A DNA stretch of 64,000 nucleotides, taken from a virus. Positions 33,315 through 40,408 of the stretch are shown here, one piece after another (positions within the stretch are counted from its first letter, which is position 1; the number at the start of each line of letters is the position of its first letter). The notes beneath the pieces were generated by a model. The model was not told where the DNA came from, searched no databases, and saw only the letters and a list, made by a program, of their open reading frames with translations. The DNA lies in the IMG/VR virus record IMGVR_UViG_3300032053_000032, positions 21,028-85,027 of that record; one strand, written 5' to 3'. The position numbers and the translations under genes are program-made.

Positions 33315-34823
33315 GTGCATCTAGAAATCGGGAATCTGAACACGCGCGCGGTCACGGCGACGGAGGATGAATCCCGGTTTCTGCGGGAGATCCTCGCGTT
33401 CAAGGATGAGGCGGCGCAGTGGAAACGTGGCGGCGGGCGGTACGCCAAGACCGACGACAAGATCCGCCTGTTCAACCTCATGAACTCCAGCTTCCCTACG
33501 GGCTACCTGTCCATCGTCGTTCGGATGGCGCGGGAGGCTGGCTACCCGGTAGCGTGGACCGATACCCGCAAGACGCCGGACGCGGTGCGCCTTGCAGAGC
33601 AAACCGGGTTCGTACCGGACCTCGCGTGGCTCCGAGACTACCAGCTCGAAGCGGTGAAGGCTGCGCTCCGGCGCAAGCGCGGGATCATCTGGGCGCCGAC
33701 TGGAAGTGGAAAGACCGAGATCATGATCGGCATCGTGAAGGCGCTGCCTTGCAGGTGGGTAGTGCTCGTCCATCGCGGAACGCTCATGGACCAGGCAGCG
33801 GAGCGTTACGAGAAACGCACCGGCAAGAAGGCAGGCCGAATCGCGGGTGGCATCTGGGACGTGCAGGACTTCACCGTGGCAACCTTCCAGACCCTGGCGA
33901 AGAACGCAGGGAAGCCTGAAGCGCAACGGCTGTTCGCGGAGACTGAAGGCCTTCAGGTTGACGAGGCACACACGCTACCAGCGGGAAGCTTCTACACCGT
34001 GGCCACCCGGTTCCATCAGGCGCACTACAGGTTCGGGCTCTCGGCGACGCCGCTCGCGCGCGGCGACCAGAAGTCCATCTTCACTGTAGCGGCGACGGGT
34101 CCTGTGATCTACCGGATTCAGGCCGAGACGCTGGTTCAGGCCGGTGTCATCGCCAGACCGGAGATCACCTTCCACCCGGTAGCTCAGACCGTCGAGAAGC
34201 CTACCTGGCAGGGCGTCTACGGCGACGGCGTGGTGCGCTCGGCCTACCGGAACCGCAACATCGCGGAGGCCGCCAAGCGCGCTGCGAAGCCGTGCCTGGT
34301 CTTCGTGAAGGAGATCAAGCACGGCAAGGCCCTGTCAGATCTCCTCATCGACGCCGGCCTGGAAGTCGAGTTCGTCTGGGGTACCGACTCCATCGAGGAG
34401 CGGAAGGCCGCCATCACCAGGCTGGAGCGGGGTGACACGGAGGTGCTCATCGCCTCGACGGTGTTTCAGGAAGGCGTAGACATGCCGTCGATCGCGTCGG
34501 TCGTGGTCGGATCGGGCGGACGCTCCGTCATCGCGGCGCTTCAGCGCATCGGCCGCGGGATGCGCATTCACAAGGAGACGGGCAAGACCACGTTTCAGGT
34601 CTGGGACTTCGCCGACCGCGGGAACAAGTGGCTGGAGCGTCACTCGAAGCAGCGGATGGCCGCGTACTCGGGGGAAGGCTTCGCCGTGGCGGTGAAGGAC
34701 TCGCCGCTCGTGGCTCCCTCGAAGCAGATGCTGAACGCGGAGGTCAAGCTCAAGGGAGCGCGGGCGCGCGCGGACGAAGCGCGAGCTGCCGCCGCAGAGC
34801 TGGCGATCAAGAAGGTCGGCTGA
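33315..34823 (+). CDS. Superfamily 2 DNA helicase, UvsW-like
   Basis: 502 residues from GTG 33315 (GAAGGGGG upstream). Motif I APTGSGKT near 127, motif II DEAH near 215, motif III SATP near 243 and motif VI QRIGRGMR near 410; an N-terminal about 100-residue domain precedes the helicase core, as in T4 UvsW. UvsW unwinds R-loops and branches and helps switch to recombination-dependent replication, which fits the UvsX/UvsY/gp46-47-like genes further on. The C-terminus is a charged coil. Confidence 0.8.
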   Translation: MHLEIGNLNTRAVTATEDESRFLREILAFKDEAAQWKRGGGRYAKTDDKIRLFNLMNSSFPTGYLSIVVRMAREAGYPVAWTDTRKTPDAVRLAEQTGFVPDLAWLRDYQLEAVKAALRRKRGIIWAPTGSGKTEIMIGIVKALPCRWVVLVHRGTLMDQAAERYEKRTGKKAGRIAGGIWDVQDFTVATFQTLAKNAGKPEAQRLFAETEGLQVDEAHTLPAGSFYTVATRFHQAHYRFGLSATPLARGDQKSIFTVAATGPVIYRIQAETLVQAGVIARPEITFHPVAQTVEKPTWQGVYGDGVVRSAYRNRNIAEAAKRAAKPCLVFVKEIKHGKALSDLLIDAGLEVEFVWGTDSIEERKAAITRLERGDTEVLIASTVFQEGVDMPSIASVVVGSGGRSVIAALQRIGRGMRIHKETGKTTFQVWDFADRGNKWLERHSKQRMAAYSGEGFAVAVKDSPLVAPSKQMLNAEVKLKGARARADEARAAAAELAIKKVG

Positions 34824-35182
34824 TGCAGAAGCCTGGCGGTAGGGTCGCGTGGGACGACGAAGGGCTCATCCGACTGATGATCGTGACCGCGGGGGAAGCG
34901 GGCACCGGAACGGTTATCCTCGATCACGTCGAGACGGGATGGCATGGCTGCCTGCACATACGGGACGTGAACAGCCAGTGGTTGACACCTCTCGATGATG
35001 AGGCCGCTGCGGTGCTCTCAGAGGCTGCACTCGGTGCCCGGCTAGGGACGCTCGCCTCAACACGGACGACCTCGTCCAGCCGGGCGCGATCAGCCCTACA
35101 CGGGCACGAGCCCGGCTCCTGGGGTGAAGGGGGCGCACACGGGTCGCAAGCGGGCCAAGCTCGTCCTCCCAGAAGAAAATAG
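34823..35182 (+). CDS. Small hypothetical protein
   Basis: 119 residues from ATG 34823 (overlap TGATG with the helicase stop). The first 75 residues look alpha/beta (LIRLMIVTAGEAGTGTVILD); the last 40 are Ser/Arg/Gly-rich and low in complexity, so the true end is uncertain. No recognised domain. Confidence 0.45.
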   Translation: MQKPGGRVAWDDEGLIRLMIVTAGEAGTGTVILDHVETGWHGCLHIRDVNSQWLTPLDDEAAAVLSEAALGARLGTLASTRTTSSSRARSALHGHEPGSWGEGGAHGSQAGQARPPRRK

Positions 35183-35211
35183 TTGCCACGGATGCCCAAG
35201 ACCGCGTACGG

Positions 35212-35365
35212 TTTCCTAGTCGACCTGCCGGTTGACCACTAGGAATGATGAGGTTCGTCGACAGAGAAAACGGGTTGGTTGATTACGACCTCTAGCACAC
35301 CTCTCTAGAGCAAACGTGCCCTGCCCGCCGGCAGCTCTGTCGACGTACCTCTTCATTCCTAGTGG
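35212..35365. repeat. Nested inverted repeats before the initiator gene
   Basis: 35236-35266 and 35335-35365 are inverted repeats with 29 of 31 bases complementary, separated by 68 nt. An extra copy of the end motif (TTCCTAGT at 35212-35219) can pair with 35238-35245 instead, giving two competing hairpins. Fills most of a 213-bp gap with no gene. Could be an attenuator, an origin element or a protein-binding array. Confidence 0.6.
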
Positions 35366-35395
35366 CCCGCGCACCCCTTTTGCGTAGAGGTCATC

Positions 35396-36790
35396 GTGAT
35401 CGCTATCCGTCGTGATCTTCGGAACCCTGATACGGTCAGTGGTTCCGCCGTCGTCGAGGAGGCCCTCCTCCTCAAGAAGCTCGGGGGAAAAGCCTACAAT
35501 ATCTGGCGGTTCCTGATCGAGCACCGCAACCCGGAGACGGGTATCTCGCACGTCACCCGCGCAACTCTCGGGAGCGACCGCGTGCAGGTCGGGGGCATCA
35601 AGGACCGCGACGTCGAGTCCAAGATGAAACGCCTCTGCAAGGCAGGGCTGGTGTCCAACATCGGCTGGCGCGCGCTGAAGGTGCCGTGCAAGAAGCGCGG
35701 AGATAGCGGAGTTGTCGTATTCGACACGAAGCTCGTCTACTGCCGCGTGGTCACGGGAGCACGCGCGCAGGGGTCAACGACGTCCCAGTGCCTGGTCAGC
35801 TACCGCACGAAGGCGTGGCTTTCGGGGGCTGCCGGATGGGGTGGGAAGCGCGCTGGGGCTGGTCGCAAGAAGCAGCCGAAAACACCCCCAAAAGTAGCAG
35901 ATAACGCCGCGGAATCGTTCGGCCCTGGAAACTTGGTTTTGAATCAAGAGGGGGCATCAGGGGGGGTTTCGGGCGAATCAAGTACCGTTATCTATCCGGA
36001 TCCGGTCCGGAATCCGGATCCGGAAATCTTAAGAAAGATGGCCGGCGAAAAGCCGCCGGCAATTCTTTCAAATTTTCTTCCGGAGCTAGATCAGCTCACG
36101 ACCTCCGGATCCGGTCCACCGCGGAAACCGCTTCCTCTCGAAGAACCCGCCTACCCCGGTTCCGCTGTCGTGAAGACCGCTATCATTCCGCACCCGCGCG
36201 CGCTTTCCGCCGAAACCTCTGATGCGGACGCGGTCCAGTTGTGCCTCAAGCTGTTCCGCGCCGCAGCGTTCATCCGCTTCGGGGTGCGCAGCTACCTGTA
36301 CGCCCGCACACGAGACATCACGACGGTCAAGGACTGGAAGAAGTTCAAGGCGTGCGTCACAAAGATGCGCGAGCACGACATCGCTCCGGCAACGTGGATC
36401 ATGTGGTCCTTCGACGCGTGGTGCTCCTTCGGCGGCCACGAGAAGACGCCGCCGATCACGTGGGTGTTTTCCGCCAACCGTGTCGACCTGCGGCACGGCT
36501 GGTTCAACTCCGAGGAACACAGCTATCAGGCGCACACGATCCAGCACGGACCGATAGCGAAAGACCTCCTGCGGCGGTGGTCGCGCATGCGCCAGACGCT
36601 GTGCATGGTCGCGCTAGCCGAGAGCCGAAATCACGATCTCGGGTTCAACTCCGACGACGTGATCCGCCTCTACTTCCCTGGCACTACCTACGCCGACATG
36701 GTGCGCGCTACCAGACGGGAGGCGCTCGACATCACGACCGACATCGCCAACCGAATCAAGGCCGGCGAGTGGGTCTGGGGTGGGTGGTAG
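35396..36790 (+). CDS. Winged-helix replication initiator candidate
   Basis: 464 residues from GTG 35396, TAGAGG upstream. N-terminal about 110 residues look like a winged helix (KKLGGKAYNIWRFLIEHRN, then MKRLCKAGLVSNIGW), followed by a Gly/Arg/Lys linker (GWGGKRAGAGRKKQ). The middle (about 165-260) is polar and low in structure and contains the iterated DNA sites described at 35994. The C-terminal 170 residues are a conserved-looking helical domain. Position before helicase and primase, and the iterons inside, resemble lambda O. Initiation role is inferred. Confidence 0.5.
   Translation: MIAIRRDLRNPDTVSGSAVVEEALLLKKLGGKAYNIWRFLIEHRNPETGISHVTRATLGSDRVQVGGIKDRDVESKMKRLCKAGLVSNIGWRALKVPCKKRGDSGVVVFDTKLVYCRVVTGARAQGSTTSQCLVSYRTKAWLSGAAGWGGKRAGAGRKKQPKTPPKVADNAAESFGPGNLVLNQEGASGGVSGESSTVIYPDPVRNPDPEILRKMAGEKPPAILSNFLPELDQLTTSGSGPPRKPLPLEEPAYPGSAVVKTAIIPHPRALSAETSDADAVQLCLKLFRAAAFIRFGVRSYLYARTRDITTVKDWKKFKACVTKMREHDIAPATWIMWSFDAWCSFGGHEKTPPITWVFSANRVDLRHGWFNSEEHSYQAHTIQHGPIAKDLLRRWSRMRQTLCMVALAESRNHDLGFNSDDVIRLYFPGTTYADMVRATRREALDITTDIANRIKAGEWVWGGW
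35994..36115. repeat. Iteron-like repeats and AT-rich stretch: candidate replication origin
   Basis: Three copies of TCCGGATCCGG (within 35994-36006, 36012-36024 and 36103-36115) with half-sites between. Copy 2 is followed by AT-rich DNA, 36024-36080, including AAATCTTAAG and AATTCTTTCAAATTTTC. Repeats plus an AT-rich melting region inside an initiator gene mirror the lambda O/ori layout. Confidence 0.5.
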
Positions 36791-38188
36791 ATGGCCGCCA
36801 AGAAGCCATCCGTCACGGTCGATCCGTACGGCATGAACGCGATGTTCGAGCGCGCCGCCGTCACCCTCGCTTGTACGAACACCCGCTTCTTTGGGGTGGT
36901 CGGCCGGCACCTCGAACCGGCCGCGCTGGGTTCCCCTGCGGCTCGTGACGCGCTCCTCGCGGCGCAAGCCATCGGCGCCGAAACCGGCAACGGTCCGGGC
37001 TCAGGGATGCTCGTGGTTCAGCGGCTGAGCCGCTGGATGCAGGAGGGCAAGGTCGCGCTGGAGCAGATCCTCGCGGTGTCCCAGATGCTCGACGACGCCG
37101 AGGATGCGGGCCTACCTCCAGAAACTGGCGTCGCCTCCGAGCTGGTCCCGATGCTCCAGCGACGGAAGCAGCAGGACGTTCTCCGCGAGATGATGCAGGA
37201 GTACGCCAACCGCGGTGACTTCGCGAAGGTCGCGCAGCTCCTCGCGGACTGCCAGCGTCTCGGGAAGGAGAACAGCGACGCCGGCACGAGGTTCACCACG
37301 TCGCTCGGGTTCCTCGACGACCTGAAGACGGCGGACAAGTTCATCATGGGAGTCGTCGGCCTCGACGACGCGCTCGACGGCGGGCTCTGGCGTGGTGGGC
37401 TCGGCTGCGTTGTTGGCTCTACCGGCGCAGGCAAGAGCATGTTCCTGTCGCACGCCGCCGCTCAAGCGATGGTCACCGGGTACAACGTCGCGTACGCGAC
37501 GCTGGAGCTATCGATCCCGCTCGTGCGTGTACGCCTCGCGGCGAACATCAGCGGGATCCCGATCAGCTCCATCCTGAGCGACAAGACGTCGCGCGACGTC
37601 GCGGAGTCGCGGTTGACCGCGCTCGAGACGTGCTTCGGGATGCTGCATATCCAGCACTTCACCCCGATGCTCGCCACCGTCGATGACATCAAGGCGTGGA
37701 TTGACACGTGCGAGAAGACGAGCGAGCGCAAGGTTGACCTGGTCTGCATCGACTACGCGGACAAGCTCACGGCGACCGTCGGCAAGGATGCCACCGAGTA
37801 CCGCACCATGCGGACCGTCTACGAAGGGCTGCGCGCATTCGCCGACGAGAAGAAGCACTGGTGCTGGACCGCCGCGCAGATGAAGGGCAAGAAGGACAAG
37901 AAGAAGCACACCGCTGACGCTGACGACGCTGCCGACTCCATGCACAAGGGGCGCATCGCGGACATCCTCCTCACGGCCAATACCCGCGGCGACCACGGTG
38001 AGGAGATCTTGTGGAACGTGGCCAAGAACCGCGAAGGGCGCTCGAACGTCGTCTGGGGTCCGGCTCCGCACCAGTTCGAGATCGGCCGCATCGCGGACAC
38101 CGAGCGCGTTCACGACATCGCCAGCCTGTTCATGGACCTCGCTGCCGAGACTAAACTGCGGGGCAATTCCCCAAGTCAACCGTCGTGA
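36791..38188 (+). CDS. DnaB-like replicative helicase
   Basis: 465 residues. Unwinds DNA ahead of the fork. RecA-type core with Walker A GSTGAGKS near 209 and Walker B VDLVCIDYAD near 318, plus a C-terminal KNREGRS element typical of DnaB. The N-terminal about 180 residues are helical and would bind primase. The primase gene overlaps its stop (GTGA), supporting a helicase-primase pair. Confidence 0.85.
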   Translation: MAAKKPSVTVDPYGMNAMFERAAVTLACTNTRFFGVVGRHLEPAALGSPAARDALLAAQAIGAETGNGPGSGMLVVQRLSRWMQEGKVALEQILAVSQMLDDAEDAGLPPETGVASELVPMLQRRKQQDVLREMMQEYANRGDFAKVAQLLADCQRLGKENSDAGTRFTTSLGFLDDLKTADKFIMGVVGLDDALDGGLWRGGLGCVVGSTGAGKSMFLSHAAAQAMVTGYNVAYATLELSIPLVRVRLAANISGIPISSILSDKTSRDVAESRLTALETCFGMLHIQHFTPMLATVDDIKAWIDTCEKTSERKVDLVCIDYADKLTATVGKDATEYRTMRTVYEGLRAFADEKKHWCWTAAQMKGKKDKKKHTADADDAADSMHKGRIADILLTANTRGDHGEEILWNVAKNREGRSNVVWGPAPHQFEIGRIADTERVHDIASLFMDLAAETKLRGNSPSQPS

Positions 38189-39045
38189 ACCATCACGAAG
38201 AGAACCGCCTCGCTGCCGACTCAGCGCGCGCTGCCAGGCACGCGTCGTCTGGGTGGTGGCGCGCCATCTGCCAGATCTGCCCGGTCAAGCTCGGAACGCC
38301 CGATCGGCGCGGGGGCTTCGCCGTGTTCGTTTCGACCGGCGCGTTTCACTGCTTCAGGTGCGGGACAAGCGGTCGGCTCCGCGACTGGGAAGCCAGGGAG
38401 GAAGTCGAACCTGAAGCAGCCGAGGTCGAGGCGATGGCACCGCCAGACGGCTTCTTCGAGCTGCTTGACCCGTCCATGCGCAGGTCTAAATCAGCAGAGG
38501 CGCCACGCGGGTACCTGCTCGGTCGCGGTGTAGGTCCCGAGCTGTGGGCTGCAGCGCGCATCGGCGCGTGCATGTCCGGGAAGCACTTCGGCCGCGTGAT
38601 CGTGCCCATCCTCGCGGACGATCAAGAGACGTGGCTGGGATGGGTAGGACGGGCCTGGGTACCCCGCTGCGAGCTGCCCTACCGCTACCCCGCTGGGATG
38701 GGTAGGAGGGGTCTGCTGTACAACCACGCGGCCCTGGCAGTAGAAACTGACGTTCCCGCGATCGTGGTAGAGGGCGTGATGGACGCGCTTGCGGTCTGGC
38801 CTCATGGCGTAGCGGTGCTCGGCAAGCCGTCCGAACCGCAGATCATCGCGCTCGCCGCGGCGCGCCGTCCGGTCGCAGTCGTGATGGACGGCGACGCCTG
38901 GGAAGAGGGCTGGGTACTCGGGCTGCGCTTGCGCCTCGAAGGCGCTCGGGCGGGCTCTGTCAAACTGCCACCGAAGCTCGACCCCGATCAGGTACCCCTT
39001 GACTGGCTGATGGCGGAAGCCGATCGGTGCATCGACACGCCGTGA
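38185..39045 (+). CDS. DnaG-type primase
   Basis: 286 residues from GTG 38185. N-terminal zinc-binding Cys29/Cys32 and Cys56/Cys59 (CFRC), then a Toprim domain with VVEGVMDAL (Glu near 195) and the VMDGDA aspartates near 232-236. Synthesises RNA primers with the DnaB-like helicase encoded just upstream. Short compared with bacterial DnaG, like many phage primases. Confidence 0.8.
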   Translation: MNHHEENRLAADSARAARHASSGWWRAICQICPVKLGTPDRRGGFAVFVSTGAFHCFRCGTSGRLRDWEAREEVEPEAAEVEAMAPPDGFFELLDPSMRRSKSAEAPRGYLLGRGVGPELWAAARIGACMSGKHFGRVIVPILADDQETWLGWVGRAWVPRCELPYRYPAGMGRRGLLYNHAALAVETDVPAIVVEGVMDALAVWPHGVAVLGKPSEPQIIALAAARRPVAVVMDGDAWEEGWVLGLRLRLEGARAGSVKLPPKLDPDQVPLDWLMAEADRCIDTP

Positions 39046-39259
39046 GCGGAAATCCTTCCGACTCGCCCAAGGCGGACAAGAACGGCGTCGTCCTCGCGGT
39101 AGGGGACGACGTGTTCTGGCACGAGCGACGGATGCCCATCACCAAGTTTGATGGGCAGTTTCCACACCTGATTCAGGTACAAGACCCTGGTGGCCTAGGC
39201 GCCGGAAACGACATCAACGCCGGCAGCACCCGTCACCTTCGCGCAGATGAGGTTGAAAA
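39042..39259 (+). CDS. Small hypothetical protein without its own stop before the next gene
   Basis: GTG 39042 overlaps the primase stop. It reads NGVVLAVGDDVFWHERRMPI, then FPHLIQVQDPGG and HLRADEVEK with good coding character up to about 39258. After the A5 run at 39256-39260 its frame stays open but becomes Ser/Pro/Lys-rich noise and finally enters the gene at 39495 in frame. The -1 frame from here is the 72-residue gene at 39260. Either a stop is missing, or one protein is made through a shift at the A run. Confidence 0.4.
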
Positions 39260-39478
39260 ATGGCACGAGTCGATGACACCGTTACTTTCCCGGACGCCCG
39301 TCTCCTCCGGGAAACGGAAAAAGCAATTCTTGTCGAAATCGACGAGGTTGAGTACTGGGTCCCCAAGTCCCAAGTTGATTCCGCCACCCGCATCCACGCT
39401 GCCGGTGACGAAGGAGAACTCGTCGTCTCTGCTTGGTGGGTCGACAAGCAGGATGGCCTCAAAGCACCAACCAGCTAG
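39260..39478 (+). CDS. Small hypothetical protein (possibly fused to the preceding one)
   Basis: 72 residues from ATG 39260, with GAGG 8 nt upstream. ARVDDTVTFPDARLLRETEK, then VEYWVPKSQVDSATRI, probably a small beta barrel. The region directly upstream in the -1 relation is coding too, so it may be the C-terminal half of a larger protein. Confidence 0.5.
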   Translation: MARVDDTVTFPDARLLRETEKAILVEIDEVEYWVPKSQVDSATRIHAAGDEGELVVSAWWVDKQDGLKAPTS

Positions 39479-39494
39479 CTACAGGAGATTCAAC

Positions 39495-40175
39495 ATGATT
39501 CGCATCACGTCTTTCAAGGCAGAGGCCGTAGTCCTCGACGCCGTCCGGCAGGTAGCGTTCGACGACAACGCGCTGCTTATCGAGCACCTCACCCTCAACG
39601 AGGCGCACACCATCCTTCAGATGCTTGGGGGGATGCGCGCGATTGAGCAGGCCCCGGCGCTGCTTCCTGGATTCACCCCGTCGCTTGTGCCAGCCGAACC
39701 GACGGCAGTTCAGCAGGTCATCGTCAGGGCCGCTGCTCCTGCTCCGACGAACGGCCACGCCGCTCCAGCTACACCCGCTCCGGCTACCGCAGCTCCGGCT
39801 CAAGCGCGCCGCCGTACGGCTCACGTGGGAACCGGAGACTCGGCGGTCCCGGCTCAGCCTGCGCCTCCAGCGCCACAGCCTGCCCAGGAAGCGCCCGGTC
39901 CGAAGCCACCGGCTGACCCGGTACCCGTCAACGCGCCGATCGCCGCCAAGGGCGTAGCGGACATCCCGCTCGCGGTCCTCAACGCACCGAAGCTCCGCGA
40001 CGTGCTGGTCTACCTCTCCGAGAGCGGCCTCAAGAGCGCGGACGACCTCGTCAAGAAGTGCATGGAGTTCCAGCCGCACGTCGCCTGCCTCACCAGGATC
40101 GCCAACCTGGAGGACCGCGTCCGCCGCGCCCTCGAAGTCATGGGGCTGGAAACTGGCAGCCCGGCCGCGGCGTGA
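39495..40175 (+). CDS. Hypothetical protein with Pro/Ala linker
   Basis: 226 residues, ATG 39495 after CAGGAG. N-terminal about 60 residues alpha/beta (IRITSFKAEAVVLDAVRQVA), a Pro/Ala-rich linker (about 75-145), and a helical C-terminal domain (LAVLNAPKLRDVLVYLSESG, then FQPHVACLTRIANL). Two-domain architecture with flexible linker, in a replication operon. Unknown role. Confidence 0.5.
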   Translation: MIRITSFKAEAVVLDAVRQVAFDDNALLIEHLTLNEAHTILQMLGGMRAIEQAPALLPGFTPSLVPAEPTAVQQVIVRAAAPAPTNGHAAPATPAPATAAPAQARRRTAHVGTGDSAVPAQPAPPAPQPAQEAPGPKPPADPVPVNAPIAAKGVADIPLAVLNAPKLRDVLVYLSESGLKSADDLVKKCMEFQPHVACLTRIANLEDRVRRALEVMGLETGSPAAA

Positions 40176-40408
40176 TCCCGCCATCCGAGATAGTCAACCA
40201 CCCTCAGCACTACGGGGGTGACACCACCTACGAAGCGATCAAGGTGATCGAGGCGTGGGGGCTAGGGTTCTGTCTCGGCAACGTCGTAAAATACATCGCC
40301 CGCGCGGAGCACAAGGGTGCCCCGATCGACGATCTTGAGAAGGCTCGCTGGTATCTCGATCGCGAAATAGCACGACGTCGGCGTGAGAAAGAAGTGCAGC
40401 GTAAGTGA
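40172..40408 (+). CDS. DUF3310 protein
   Basis: 78 residues from GTG 40172 (GTGA overlap). The pattern VNHPQHYGGDTTYEAIKVIE, then GFCLGNVVKYIARAEHKG and DLEKARWYLDREI is the DUF3310 signature, a small nucleotide-metabolism-associated family frequent in phages. It sits just before the DNA polymerase and its stop overlaps that start. Confidence 0.8.
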   Translation: MIPPSEIVNHPQHYGGDTTYEAIKVIEAWGLGFCLGNVVKYIARAEHKGAPIDDLEKARWYLDREIARRRREKEVQRK

